Shown here piece after piece: positions 53,063-63,100 of a stretch of DNA of 64,000 bases (its first letter is position 1; the number at the start of each line of letters is the position of its first letter). The notes under the pieces were generated by a model. It worked only from the letters and a program-made list of their open reading frames with translations. It was not told the DNA's origin and did no database searches. Position numbers and translations under genes: made by a program. Source of the DNA: Ignavibacteriales bacterium (GTDB lineage: Bacteria; Bacteroidota; Ignavibacteria; Ignavibacteriales; Melioribacteraceae); NCBI GenBank assembly GCA_016177735.1, contig JACOUS010000010.1, forward strand, positions 1 to 64,000, written 5' to 3'.

Positions 53063-54382
53063 ATGATAAGAAAAAACAAAGCCCCTCTTTTTGTGTCCGT
53101 ATTATTGATTCTGATTATAGCCGCTTGTGAAAGTGCTAGAGTAGCCCCGGAGACTCCTAGACCAAATCCACAAGCACCACCTCCAGCGCCATTAATACTT
53201 ACCGGTTATGTTAGAGACGCACAAACACTATCCGGTGTTAACGGTGCCACTGTTAAAATATCAAAAGCAGACGGCACTGTTCTAACAACAATTTTTGCCA
53301 ACAGCGCTGGAAGTTACACGTATGATGTTTCCAGCGTGCAAGAAAATGTTCTCGGTGTATCGGCAACAAAATCCGGCTATGGCTTCAGTTCAGGCACGGC
53401 AGAAATTAACAGGGGTTTTTATACCGCCTCTGTTGATGATATTTTATTGACACAACTTCAGGCAACAACCGCCACCGTTACTTCCGCACAAGGCGGTAAT
53501 ATCGATAACACAAATAATCAAGCATTGGCAAGTCAACCTCTAAATGTAACGATTCCTCCGAATGCGGTTTCGCAGAGTGTTCAAATTAGTGTTGCATCAA
53601 TACCGGCGGCACAAGTGCCGGCTCCGGCTGCTTCAACAAATCAAACAATTGTTTCTGCCGGAACATTTGAACCGAGCGGTACTCAATTTCAACAAGCAGT
53701 CACAATTACATTTCCTCTGCCGGTAAGAAAAACTCCAGGCAGTACGTTTCAGGTTCTTCAATTAAATGAAGCAACCGGAGCGTATTCAAATTCGGGATTT
53801 ACTGCAACCGTTGATGCAACCGGAACGCAAGCATCTGCCGATGTAACTCACTTTACCATTTATACGCTGGCAGATAACAAATCAACATTGAATCTGCCCG
53901 ATGCAGCAGCAAGTGTTGTTCAGACAACAACATTAACAGTAGTATCATCAAATACTGCGGCTTCGGCTCTACTTGCAAAGACTGTTTCGGTTACTCTCTC
54001 CGGCGGTTCAGGGGAAGTAGATGCGGATTGGTTGAGAGACGAGATATCTAAATTGATATCTATTAGTACCGGCACGTTCACACAAACAATTTATTTGTCA
54101 TTTAATATTACATCGCCCGAATCCGAAGGCGGTAAACCATCGTGGGTACAAAACGGAATTATAGTTGGTCCAAATCCGGGCGAAGCCGGCGACGCATCGA
54201 AGAAAGCTGTTTATAACAAAACATCAAAAACAAGAAACGGAACCGTATCGGGAAATACCGGCACAAATCAATGGTCGAGAAATGTTCAGGTTATAGAAGA
54301 AAATTGGGTTTTAAATGCGTCAAGTTCAGGCTGGTTCTGGACTCCGCATAATCAGGGAGGAATTACACAAGGACCATTTTAA
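53063..54382 (+). CDS. Lipoprotein with carboxypeptidase-regulatory/ZU5-like beta domains
   Basis: A 439-residue protein with lipobox LLILIIAAC (Cys22 predicted lipid site), a Pro-rich spacer (ETPRPNPQAPPPAP), a carboxypeptidase-regulatory-like domain (LTGYVRDAQTLSGVNGATVK ... VSATKSGYGF), a ZU5-like region (VTIPPNAVSQSVQISVASI ... GTFEPSGTQFQQAVTITFPL) and a C-terminal part of unknown type. It probably sits on the outer membrane and may accompany the YjbH-like protein encoded 13 bp upstream. No enzymatic motif seen. Confidence 0.8.
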   Translation: MIRKNKAPLFVSVLLILIIAACESARVAPETPRPNPQAPPPAPLILTGYVRDAQTLSGVNGATVKISKADGTVLTTIFANSAGSYTYDVSSVQENVLGVSATKSGYGFSSGTAEINRGFYTASVDDILLTQLQATTATVTSAQGGNIDNTNNQALASQPLNVTIPPNAVSQSVQISVASIPAAQVPAPAASTNQTIVSAGTFEPSGTQFQQAVTITFPLPVRKTPGSTFQVLQLNEATGAYSNSGFTATVDATGTQASADVTHFTIYTLADNKSTLNLPDAAASVVQTTTLTVVSSNTAASALLAKTVSVTLSGGSGEVDADWLRDEISKLISISTGTFTQTIYLSFNITSPESEGGKPSWVQNGIIVGPNPGEAGDASKKAVYNKTSKTRNGTVSGNTGTNQWSRNVQVIEENWVLNASSSGWFWTPHNQGGITQGPF

Positions 54383-54392
54383 TTTATTAGTG

Positions 54393-54467
54393 TCGGGGTG
54401 GGGAGATTCGAACTCCCGACCTCTTCGTCCCGAACGAAGCGCGCTAACCGGGCTGCGCTACACCCCG
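54393..54467 (-). tRNA. tRNA-Pro (anticodon CGG)
   Basis: Minus strand reads CGGGGTG TA GCGC AGCCCGGTTA GCGC G, then CTTCG TTCGGGA CGAAG as the anticodon arm, a short variable loop, GGGAG TTCGAAT CTCCC and CACCCCG, discriminator A. The anticodon is CGG. All stems pair. CCA is not encoded. Confidence 0.95.
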
Positions 54468-54553
54468 AAATTATGGTGACAAAAATAAGATTTTAAAATT
54501 TTATATAAAAATTTCGACAACAAAATATTTATCCCTCATTTTAGGAGGTTGAT

Positions 54554-55654
54554 ATGAAAAAAATTATTCTACCAATTTTTCTTTTATTTATTCTTTGTGA
54601 AGTTAGTTACGCCCAATTAGCAAAAGACAGCTGGGCAGTCGGATTTGGATTCCGATACCCGAAGCTTGTTAGCGTCAATATCGATCCGGTTAATACAAAC
54701 TACGGCGGCTTTGCATCAATACAAAGAAATTTTTCCGAACATTCCGGGTTAAGATTTATTGGCGCCTATTCCCACATGGAAGGAGAATATGTTAATGCCG
54801 CACTAACAACGGTTACATCAACAACGAATGCAATTTCAGGCAATCTTGATTTACTTTTTTATCTGATGCCGTGTGAACCGGTTTCGCCATACGTGTACGG
54901 TGGTATCGGCGCCGTTTACGCGATGCTCGATAGTTATGTTACGACAACACTTGATGATAACCAATTTATTCCGGAAGTGAATTTTGGTGTCGGCGCTGAA
55001 TGGAATTTTGACGGCGAGTGGAGACTTGTAACCGAGTTTGGTTATCACATAACAAATAATTCCGATCTTGACGGTGCAATCGGTCTAGGCGAAGTAAGCG
55101 GCAGAGATACTTATCTCGGAATTAATATCGGCTTGCTCTATTTCTTCGAAAAAGGTGAACCGTCAAAGTATTGCCAATTTTATTCCGGTTTATCGGCAAT
55201 GGAAAAACCCGAACCGGTTGATTACGACCGCATCGAAGAAATGATTAAACGGCACATTCCGCAAGAAGTTGTTAAAGAAGTTGTTGTTGAAAAACCGGGC
55301 GGAATGATGGCGGCTTCTGAAAAATGGGTGCTCGTTGGTGTTAACTTTGAATTCAACAGTGCAAAAATTACTCCCGAATCATATCCGATACTTTACGATG
55401 CCGCTAAAACATTACTTAGTTTCCCTGATCTAAAAGTTGAAATACAAGGTTACACGGATAATATCGGTTCCGAACAGTATAACAAAACACTGGCTCAAAA
55501 ACGTGCCGATGCTGTTAAACTATATCTTACATCGAAAGGCGTTTCCGAAAGCCGTTTGAAAGCTGTAGGTTATGGCGAAAGCAATCCCGCGGCTGATAAC
55601 AAAACTGCAGACGGCAGAGCGATGAATAGAAGGATTGAATTCAAAGTGCAATAA
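54554..55654 (+). CDS. OmpA-family outer-membrane protein
   Basis: A 366-residue protein: signal peptide MKKIILPIFLLFILCEVSYA, then an N-terminal beta-barrel (about 25-205: GFASIQRNFSEHSGLRFIGA, LDLLFYLMPCEPVSPYVYGG, FNFDGEWRLVTEFGYHIT), a linker, and an OmpA C-terminal peptidoglycan-binding domain (about 260-366: NFEFNSAKITPESYPILYDA, LKVEIQGYTDNIGSEQYNKT, LAQKRADAVKLYL, AVGYGESNPAADNKTADGRA, MNRRIEFKV). The Asp and Arg in TDN and NRRIEF bind peptidoglycan in the family. It anchors the outer membrane to the wall. It has a good SD (TTAGGAGG). Confidence 0.95.
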   Translation: MKKIILPIFLLFILCEVSYAQLAKDSWAVGFGFRYPKLVSVNIDPVNTNYGGFASIQRNFSEHSGLRFIGAYSHMEGEYVNAALTTVTSTTNAISGNLDLLFYLMPCEPVSPYVYGGIGAVYAMLDSYVTTTLDDNQFIPEVNFGVGAEWNFDGEWRLVTEFGYHITNNSDLDGAIGLGEVSGRDTYLGINIGLLYFFEKGEPSKYCQFYSGLSAMEKPEPVDYDRIEEMIKRHIPQEVVKEVVVEKPGGMMAASEKWVLVGVNFEFNSAKITPESYPILYDAAKTLLSFPDLKVEIQGYTDNIGSEQYNKTLAQKRADAVKLYLTSKGVSESRLKAVGYGESNPAADNKTADGRAMNRRIEFKVQ

Positions 55655-55686
55655 AAATTTTGTTAGACTGAGATTGTCATTTAGTT

Positions 55687-55726
55687 GTAGGGAATACTAT
55701 GCGCCGTGGCGTATTGCGTTCCCTAC
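55687..55726. repeat. 40-bp hairpin-forming element
   Basis: GTAGGGAATACTATGCGCC, loop GT, GGCGTATTGCGTTCCCTAC: about 19 paired positions with two mismatches and two wobble pairs. It lies after the OmpA gene and before the pyr leader. It may be a dispersed REP-like element or the OmpA terminator; no T-tract follows. Confidence 0.6.
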
Positions 55727-55849
55727 TTCTGCTATTTACTTTCTACTCGAATTCGTTTAATTTAGCACCAGTAAAAAAAATATCCTTTAATTTTATCCGG
55801 CGAGATAAAAAGGAATGAAGACGAAAAAAATAATAAGCAGAAAAGGAAA

Positions 55850-55882
55850 CCTCGAAGGCATCAGCCAACGAGGATTTTTTTT
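55850..55882 (+). promoter_or_regulatory. Probable attenuator hairpin in the pyr operon leader
   Basis: CCTCG-AA-GGC-ATCA-GCC-AA-CGAGG, with a run of eight T (ATTTTTTTT) directly after, sits about 20 bp before the pyrR start. It has the form of an intrinsic terminator inside a leader. Upstream of a PyrR gene this suggests transcription attenuation, in which PyrR would bind a competing RNA structure when UMP is abundant; the antiterminator cannot be defined by eye. Confidence 0.6.
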
Positions 55883-55902
55883 ATTAATGAGGGGTTGAAC
55901 GC

Positions 55903-56448
55903 ATGGATGTAAAAGCAAAAATAATTGATGAAGACGGCTTCGGAAGAACGATTACACGGCTCGCCCACGAAATACTTGAAAAAAATAAAGGATCAAAAAA
56001 TATTGTTCTTATCGGGATGAGAACGCGCGGAGTTTATATCGGCGAAAGAATCCGCGATAAAATAAAAGAGATCGAAAAATTTGAACCGAACTTCGGGGTT
56101 CTCGATGTTACGCTTTACCGCGATGATTTCAGAACAAGATTGAAACAGCCGGAAATTTCCGTTACGGATATAACTTTTGATGTTAATGAAAAAGATATAA
56201 TACTTATTGACGATGTACTTTATACCGGCAGAACAATCCGTGCCGCACTTGATGCGCTGATGGATCTGGGAAGACCGCATACAATTCAGCTTTGTGTTAT
56301 GGTGGACCGCGGTCATAGAGAACTTCCCATCAAAGCGGATTTTGTCGGCAAAAATATTCCTACTTCAATTAACGAAGAAGTACGTGTCAATATTAAAGAA
56401 GTTGACGAAGAAGACTCTGTGTATTTAGTTAACGCACCAAAAAATTGA
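55903..56448 (+). CDS. pyrR: Bifunctional pyr operon regulator / uracil phosphoribosyltransferase PyrR
   Basis: A 181-residue PyrR. The PRPP-binding motif is DIILIDDVLYTGRTIRAALD, with the conserved VLIGMRTRGVYIGERI near the start and VMVDRGHRELPIKADFVGKN near the end. It binds pyr leader RNA in response to UMP in Gram-positive bacteria, and also has UPRTase activity. Its gene starts the pyrR-pyrB-pyrC run; the stop is 13 bp before pyrB. The hairpin with T-tract just upstream fits attenuation control. Confidence 0.95.
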   Translation: MDVKAKIIDEDGFGRTITRLAHEILEKNKGSKNIVLIGMRTRGVYIGERIRDKIKEIEKFEPNFGVLDVTLYRDDFRTRLKQPEISVTDITFDVNEKDIILIDDVLYTGRTIRAALDALMDLGRPHTIQLCVMVDRGHRELPIKADFVGKNIPTSINEEVRVNIKEVDEEDSVYLVNAPKN

Positions 56449-56461
56449 GAGAGAATTTAAT

Positions 56462-57385
56462 ATGTCATTATCAAGCAGACATTTGCTCGGTCTATCCGGG
56501 GTTCCGAAAGAGGATTTGCAACTTATACTGGATACGGCTACAACTTTTAGAGAAGTGCTCGAAAGACCGATTAAAAAAGTGCCGACTCTGCAAGGCAAAA
56601 CAATCGTAAATCTTTTTTATGAAAACTCCACGCGTACAAGAATTTCATTCGAGCTTGCGCAGAAAAGATTATCGGCAGACACAATAAATTTTTCCACTTC
56701 TACCAGCAGTGCAAAAAAGGGAGAAACATTCAAGGATACTGTGCGGAATATTGAAGCGATGAAAGTTGATATGATTGTTGTACGTCATCAATCTGCCGGT
56801 GTGCCGCAGTATCTTACAAAAATTTCCAAAGCAAATATTATTAATGCCGGAGATGGGCTGCATGAACACCCAACTCAAGGTTTGCTCGATATGTACTCGA
56901 TACGCGAGCGGCTCGGAAAATTACAAGGGTTGAAAGTCTGCATTGCTGGCGATGTTGCACACAGCCGCGTTGCATTATCAAATATATTCGGATTAAAAAC
57001 GATGGGAGCGGAAGTTTCTGTTTGCGGACCTTCTACAATGATTCCAACCGGTATCGAATCTTTCGGCGTAAAAGTTTTACACAACATCAACGATGCAATT
57101 GCAAACAACGATGTGCTGAATGTTTTGAGAATACAATTGGAAAGAAACGCCGGTGTTAGAATTCCTTCGTTAAGAGAATATCATCAATATTTTGGAATTA
57201 CAACTGAACGAATAGAAAAATTTAACCGCGATATTTTAATCTTGCATCCCGGACCAATTAACAGAGGCGTAGAATTATCATCGGAAGTTGCCGATGGACC
57301 TTATCAAGTAATTTTAGATCAAGTAACAAACGGTGTAGCAATAAGAATGGCTGTTCTTTATTTGCTCGGCACAATGCATAATTGA
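56462..57385 (+). CDS. pyrB: Aspartate carbamoyltransferase catalytic subunit
   Basis: A 307-residue ATCase. The carbamoyl-phosphate site is ENSTRTRISFE; HEHPTQGLLDMYSI and KVCIAGDVAHSRVALSN are the usual binding motifs; LHPGPINRGVEL is near the C-terminus. It condenses carbamoyl phosphate and aspartate in the second step of UMP synthesis. It lies between pyrR and pyrC with small gaps (13 and 11 bp). No pyrI gene is visible. Confidence 0.97.
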   Translation: MSLSSRHLLGLSGVPKEDLQLILDTATTFREVLERPIKKVPTLQGKTIVNLFYENSTRTRISFELAQKRLSADTINFSTSTSSAKKGETFKDTVRNIEAMKVDMIVVRHQSAGVPQYLTKISKANIINAGDGLHEHPTQGLLDMYSIRERLGKLQGLKVCIAGDVAHSRVALSNIFGLKTMGAEVSVCGPSTMIPTGIESFGVKVLHNINDAIANNDVLNVLRIQLERNAGVRIPSLREYHQYFGITTERIEKFNRDILILHPGPINRGVELSSEVADGPYQVILDQVTNGVAIRMAVLYLLGTMHN

Positions 57386-57396
57386 ATAGGTGAAAA

Positions 57397-58686
57397 ATGA
57401 AAATTGTACTCAAGCAAGTTAACCTTTTGAATCCCGAACAAAAACTTCAACAAAAATCAGATATTTTAATTGAAGACGGCGTGATAAAAAAAATCGGCGG
57501 ATTGAAAGAAGAAGATTTCAAAACATCGAAAGTTTTTGATTTTGAAAACAAATATTGTGTACCGGGAATGCTCGATATGCATGTTCATTTGCGCGAGCCG
57601 GGACGTGAAGACGAAGAAACAGTTGAAACAGGATGCAATGCCGCTTCTGCCGGTGGATTTACTTCCGTTGCATGTATGCCGAATACTTCTCCGGATATCG
57701 ATTCTGCCGAAGTAGTACGATACATAAAAGAGAAATCAAAAAATCATTTGGTGGAAGTTTACCCGGTTGCAGCAGCCAGTCTCGGCAGAAAAGGGGAAGC
57801 ACTCGCACCGATGTACGAACTTTTTGAAGCCGGCGCAGTTGCGTTTTCCGATGACGGCATTGCAATTAAAACCCCGCATGTGTTGAGACATGCAATGGAA
57901 TATTCCAAAATGTTTGATGCGCCGATTATCGAACATTGCGAAGATGACTCGCTTGCAGACGGCGCGATGAATGAAAGTGCAACTTCGACATTGCTCGGTC
58001 TGCCCGCTATTCCAACTGTTGCGGAAGATCTAATTGTTATCCGCGATATTATGATGGCTGAATTCACCGGTGCAAGAGTTCACATTGCGCATATCAGTTC
58101 AAAAAATGCCGTTGATTTGGTTCGTCAGGCAAAAAAGAAAGGCATTAAAGTTACGGCAGAAGTTGCACCTCACCATTTTACTTTGAGTGATGAAATGGTA
58201 AAAACTTTCGACACGAATTATAAAATGAATCCGCCTCTGCGAAGCAGTGAAGATGTTGATGCAATGATTGAAGGACTGATTGACGGAACAATTGATTGCA
58301 TTGCAAGCGACCACGCACCTCATTCAATTGAAGAAAAAGAGATGGAATTTATTTACGCCCCGAACGGAATTCTTGGTTTGGAAACAATACTCGGTATTTC
58401 GCTCAGCGAACTCGTTCACAAAAAACGTTTGAGCCTCTCACAGCTTGTAGAAAAACTTTCTATTAACCCGCGCAAAGTTCTCAACTTGCCGGTTCCGCAA
58501 ATTAAAGAAGGTGAAAAAGCAGACCTTACTATTTTCGATCCTGATTTGATTTGGACAGTTGATGTTTCCAAATTCAAGTCGAAGTCAAAAAATTCTCCGT
58601 TCGATAAAAGACTTTTGACCGGAAAATCTATTGCGGTGATTAACAAGAATAAAATGTTCTACGAAGAGAAATTCTTCGGTATTTGA
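57397..58686 (+). CDS. pyrC: Dihydroorotase
   Basis: A 429-residue class I dihydroorotase. The zinc-binding DMHVHLREPGRED motif lies near residue 60, with the later conserved EHCEDDSLADGAMNE, RVHIAHISSKNAV and CIASDHAPHS motifs. It closes carbamoyl aspartate to dihydroorotate. Length is typical. It closes the pyr run; no terminator is evident right after, though about 140 bp separate it from the next gene. Confidence 0.96.
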   Translation: MKIVLKQVNLLNPEQKLQQKSDILIEDGVIKKIGGLKEEDFKTSKVFDFENKYCVPGMLDMHVHLREPGREDEETVETGCNAASAGGFTSVACMPNTSPDIDSAEVVRYIKEKSKNHLVEVYPVAAASLGRKGEALAPMYELFEAGAVAFSDDGIAIKTPHVLRHAMEYSKMFDAPIIEHCEDDSLADGAMNESATSTLLGLPAIPTVAEDLIVIRDIMMAEFTGARVHIAHISSKNAVDLVRQAKKKGIKVTAEVAPHHFTLSDEMVKTFDTNYKMNPPLRSSEDVDAMIEGLIDGTIDCIASDHAPHSIEEKEMEFIYAPNGILGLETILGISLSELVHKKRLSLSQLVEKLSINPRKVLNLPVPQIKEGEKADLTIFDPDLIWTVDVSKFKSKSKNSPFDKRLLTGKSIAVINKNKMFYEEKFFGI

Positions 58687-58831
58687 TTTTCCTTTACAGT
58701 GTTCACCACTGTACACAATTGAATACAAACACCGCACCAAGCATCTCAAAAATGTTACGGATTTGTTTTTTTTCTTTTGGCATCTGAGTTGATGTACAAG
58801 TGATAGAATAGAAATTCCAACGGAGGATATG

Positions 58832-59662
58832 ATGAAAACATTTAAAAAATTTGCATTTGCTTTTTTAATCTTAACCGGAATCTTTTTAACTGCGTGCGAT
58901 GAATTTGATGAGTACGATGATAACCCGCCGTCAGTTCCGAGAAATGTTTACACCGTAACCGGAGATAACCGGATTGATATTTTTTGGGATGCAAGTTATG
59001 ATGACGATGTTGCCGGCTATAATATTTATCGCGGTTATTCAGAATCGGGGACGTACAAATTAATCGGCAGTACAAACGATACTTACTTTGTTGATTACAA
59101 CGTCAACAATGGAGTTACATATTATTACGCAATTGAGGCGTACGATTACAACGGGAATGTAAGCGATTGGAGAGATGTGTTTATTGTTTACGATACTCCT
59201 CGACCCGAAGGATTAAATCAAGCCGTATTTGATTACAACCGCGCTCCAAATAGTGCCGGATACTCTTTCAAAAATTATCTTGTTGTTCCATACGACGGTG
59301 ATGCCGCAGATTTCTTTTTCGAAAATTTCAACGGCACTTATTACATCAATGTTTGGGATGATTCCGACATTCAAGATATGGGAAGAACAAACGATATTTG
59401 GGATATAAGTTATGCGCCGTCAAGCGGATGGGTTCCGCTTAATCAGGGTGAAAATGTAAAATACACCGAGGCAATTGTTGGACATACTTACATAATCTGG
59501 ACGTGGGATAATCACTTTGCAAAAATTAGAGTGAAGAGTATCGGCGGCGATAGAATGGTGTTTGATTGGGCTTACCAGCTTGTTGAAGGAAATCCTGAAT
59601 TAAAGATAAAACAGCCGGGCAGTGAAAGAAAAACACATCAAGCACTGTTGAAGATGAATTGA
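58832..59662 (+). CDS. Lipoprotein with fibronectin type III domain
   Basis: A 276-residue protein with lipobox FLTAC (Cys22), a short Asp-rich spacer, an Fn3 domain (about 38-125: PPSVPRNVYTVTGDNRIDIF, VAGYNIYRGYSESGTYKLIG, NGVTYYYAIEAYDYNGNVSD) and a C-terminal domain of unknown type (about 130-250, many Asp/Asn). It is probably anchored in the outer membrane. SD GGAGG supports ATG 58832; the ATG at 58829 is too near to it. A terminator follows. Confidence 0.82.
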   Translation: MKTFKKFAFAFLILTGIFLTACDEFDEYDDNPPSVPRNVYTVTGDNRIDIFWDASYDDDVAGYNIYRGYSESGTYKLIGSTNDTYFVDYNVNNGVTYYYAIEAYDYNGNVSDWRDVFIVYDTPRPEGLNQAVFDYNRAPNSAGYSFKNYLVVPYDGDAADFFFENFNGTYYINVWDDSDIQDMGRTNDIWDISYAPSSGWVPLNQGENVKYTEAIVGHTYIIWTWDNHFAKIRVKSIGGDRMVFDWAYQLVEGNPELKIKQPGSERKTHQALLKMN

Positions 59663-59687
59663 AAAAATTTCATGGTCGGTCAACGAA

Positions 59688-59717
59688 AAGCATACCAGCA
59701 CGGTATGCTTTTTTGTT
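59688..59717 (+). terminator. Intrinsic terminator after Fn3 lipoprotein
   Basis: AAGCATACC (59688-59696), 5-nt loop, GGTATGCTT (59702-59710), followed by TTTTGTTT. Confidence 0.9.
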
Positions 59718-59755
59718 TCTTTTAATTTATTTTGATAATTGTATTATCAAATACA

Positions 59756-60193
59756 ATGAATAGAATAATGCTGAAGAAAATACTATTAACGGTATTAACT
59801 TTTATTTTTATGGTTAATACTCCGCTTGCCCAGGATTCAAAAGATCGGGAGGCACAAAAACTTTTTATTAAAATTGAAGAAGGATTAACGAGCGGCTCTG
59901 TTGATAAGTTTTCAAATTATTTCAGCGGCAGAAATTACATAAGTCTTTCTAACGGAACTTCGGGATATTTCAGCTCGAATCAGTCGTACTATGTTATTAA
60001 AGATTATTTGAGTGTTTTCCAGCCGATCTCTTTTAAGTTTACCAACATTGTTATCGATAGCGGCAATCCGTTTGCCGCCGGTAGTCTTAAATTTAACAAC
60101 AAGGGAATTAGAGGCACTGCAACAGTATTTGTAACATTAAACTTTTCCGATAACGAGTGGCGTATTTCTCAAATTACCATAAGTCAGTATTGA
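59756..60193 (+). CDS. DUF4783 family exported protein
   Basis: A 145-residue protein with signal peptide MNRIMLKKILLTVLTFIFMV followed by NTPLAQ, then a compact domain (KLFIKIEEGLTSGSVDKFSN, YFSGRNYISLSNGTSGYFSS, NQSYYVIKDYLSVFQPISFK) that matches DUF4783, a Bacteroidota/Chlorobiota family with an NTF2-like fold. Role unknown. The stop overlaps the next start (TGATG), so it is translationally coupled with the large histidine kinase gene. The start at ATG 59756 gives the best signal peptide; a TTG at 59732 is less likely. Confidence 0.82.
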   Translation: MNRIMLKKILLTVLTFIFMVNTPLAQDSKDREAQKLFIKIEEGLTSGSVDKFSNYFSGRNYISLSNGTSGYFSSNQSYYVIKDYLSVFQPISFKFTNIVIDSGNPFAAGSLKFNNKGIRGTATVFVTLNFSDNEWRISQITISQY

Positions 60194-63100
60194 TGGACTT
60201 AAAAAATTTTTTTCAGAAAAAATTTTTTGTGTTGTTTATTCTCTTTTTATCCTTTGCGGCAACCGGTTTATTGGAGCCTGACTTTAAGTCTCGCATCACA
60301 AAAAACTGGGATGATAATCTTTCGCAAAAAATTTTTGAAGCCGAAGAAATTGTTCAATCGATATTCAATTCGAAAATAGAAAAAATCATTTCCGTAAATA
60401 ATCGTCTCAAAAAAGAAATATCACAATCGACCGACCGAAACTCTTCCGGCAAATTTTTTGAAACACTTAACAACCCGGCATTAGAAAATTATTCGATACA
60501 ATTATATAGCGGCAGCAAACTAACAGCGTGGAATTCCGAGCCGGTTTTTGGTCATCGGGAAATATCTTCGCTCGACCAAAAAATTTCCGAAGCCTTCTTT
60601 ACAAAAAATAAATTGGTAACGTATCTGACGTTTGTCGATACTCTTCGTTATCCACCCGGTTTATTGTATTTGGTAACAAGTATCCCGGTTGAGAAACATT
60701 ACAAACTTGCAAACGAAAGTTATTCCGAATTGAGTATCACGGACACTTTATCATCTCTACTCTCCACTTCAATACTTGTTGATTTTAGCGAGACGTCGCA
60801 GTTTGTAAAAGACGGACGCAAACATTCATTCCCGGTTTTGAATAATTACAAAAACAAAATCGGCATTGCTGTTTTTGAAAAACCCTCGCTCGATAATGCC
60901 TTGAAAGAAACCGGCGATACTTTTTTTTTGATACAAGCATTTATTGTTTTGGTGGTTTATATATACGCCGGCTATGCACTTAAAAATTATTTTGCTGTTC
61001 GGAACAACAAAGCAATAAATTTTTTACTCCTTATCACTTACCTGATTTTCTTTCGTATGATTTTGTTCTGGTTCGAAATTCCTTCAAGCTTTGTTAGGAA
61101 TTCACTTACGGATCCGTCACTCTTTTCATCTGTATTTGCTTTTGGTGTTGTGCGCTCTCCACTGGAATTTTTTATCACACTGGTTTTTGCTTTAGTAATT
61201 TCTTTTGTTTTTTATAAACGAATTGGCAGAGTTACGATAACAAAAGAAAGTCCCGCCGCAAACAAAATTTTTTCTGTTTTGTTAACGGCTGTTTCGATCT
61301 TGCTGATATTATTAATAATAAGAGGACTCGGCGCTTCAATACGAAGTGTAGTTTTCGATTCAACGATACGTTACTTCAAAGAATTTATGCTGATTCCGCC
61401 GGCGCCGGTTTTGCTGATGAACGTAAACATTTTAATTCTCGGCTTGTGCTGTTTCCTTGTTTGTGTATCGCTGATTATTTTGCTGCTAAAAATTTATTCT
61501 GTTCGTTTCCCCAAAACCAATTTAGTAAGCACCGTATTGTTTATTGCGTTTCAAATTGCCGGCTGGATTTATGATTTAATACAGAGACAGCCGCAAGGAA
61601 CATCTTTCACAAGAATATTGATCTTAACTCTTCTACTTGTAGTAACTTTTATCATCTATAATAAAAAAACAAAAATTCTTGGCTGGGTTTATCTTGCATT
61701 TGCTTCCTCGATTACTGTTGTAAGTCTGCTTTCGTTTTATAATTCGGAAATAGAAAGAGAATCTCTTAAAACAACAGCGCAAGAAATTACGCGAAACAAC
61801 TCGAATATTCTTGAGTTCATTGTTCATCAAACATTAGCTCAAGCAGAGGATGATCAAAAACTTTTGGAAAGTTTATCGAAAAAAAAAGAAGTTACGCCCG
61901 AAATTTTTCGGTTGTGGACGAGAAGTTTAATTCACAGAGAAAACATTCCGTCGTTTATAGCTGTTTATGATGCAGATAAAAAAATTGCCGGATCATTCGC
62001 GAATGATAAATTCGATACACTTCAGTATAAAAGTTATATCAGGAATTTGAACGGACAGAAATTGATCAAGATTGCAAACCCGTACACTTCCGAATACGAA
62101 TTAATAGGCATCGTACCGATAGAATATGAAAATGAAACAATTGGTTATCTGCTTTGTAGTTTGAAATTCCGCGAAGACGGTTTTAATTCGCACGGCATTC
62201 CAAAATTTTTGAGTGCGGCAAAAGCCGGCATCTCTTCTGCAACCGATCCTTCCAAGTTGAAGATTTATTTTTTTGAAAAAGGCTGGCTGATAAATACAAA
62301 TGGAACAAATCAAATAGATCAGAATACTATAAAAAAAATTTCGAAGACTAATTTTTCAAAACACAACGAAGCATGGCTCAGTATTTCAATCAACCGGCAG
62401 ATTCATTTGGTTTACCTGCTCAAATACGGAACCGGCGAAGAAAAGATTGTTGCCGTTGCACTCGAAGAAAATAAGTTTGCATGGAATCTTTCCAATTTTT
62501 TCAAAGTGTTTTTCATTCACACGCTCATAATTTCTGCTTTATTCTGTATTTACTCATTCCGCTTTCTGAAAAAGTGGAGAATCTTTTTCGGAAGTTTCAG
62601 AACGAAAATTGCTTTTGTGCTGATTATAGTTTCTGCCGTACCGATGATTGTAATCGCAGTCTATATTCGAAATATTTCCGAGAGCAAAGATGTTGAAATA
62701 ACCCGCGAGCGTCTTGCCGAACTTGCGCATCAGGTCGATTCTTACATAAAAAAATATTACGGCACAACTTCGTTATCGGATCAACTTCTGTTCGAAAAAA
62801 CTTTCAACGATCTCAATATTAATTTTTCCGTTTATGAAAACGGCAAATTGTTTTTCAACAGTGACAAAAATTATTACTCTGCCGGTCTTTTTCCTGAAAT
62901 TTTGAATTCGAATGCCGCCTTGAACAGTGCTGTTAATTCTTCAAAAGAAATTTTCTTTAACGAAAAGTTGGATAAGATTTTTTACCATTCATTTTATTTG
63001 CCTTCTACGATAAATTCGCGGCAAATTATTATTCAAGTAAATGATCTATTCAACAAAATAGCGGCTCCGCTGTCAAACAACGAATTGGATGTCTTTTTGT

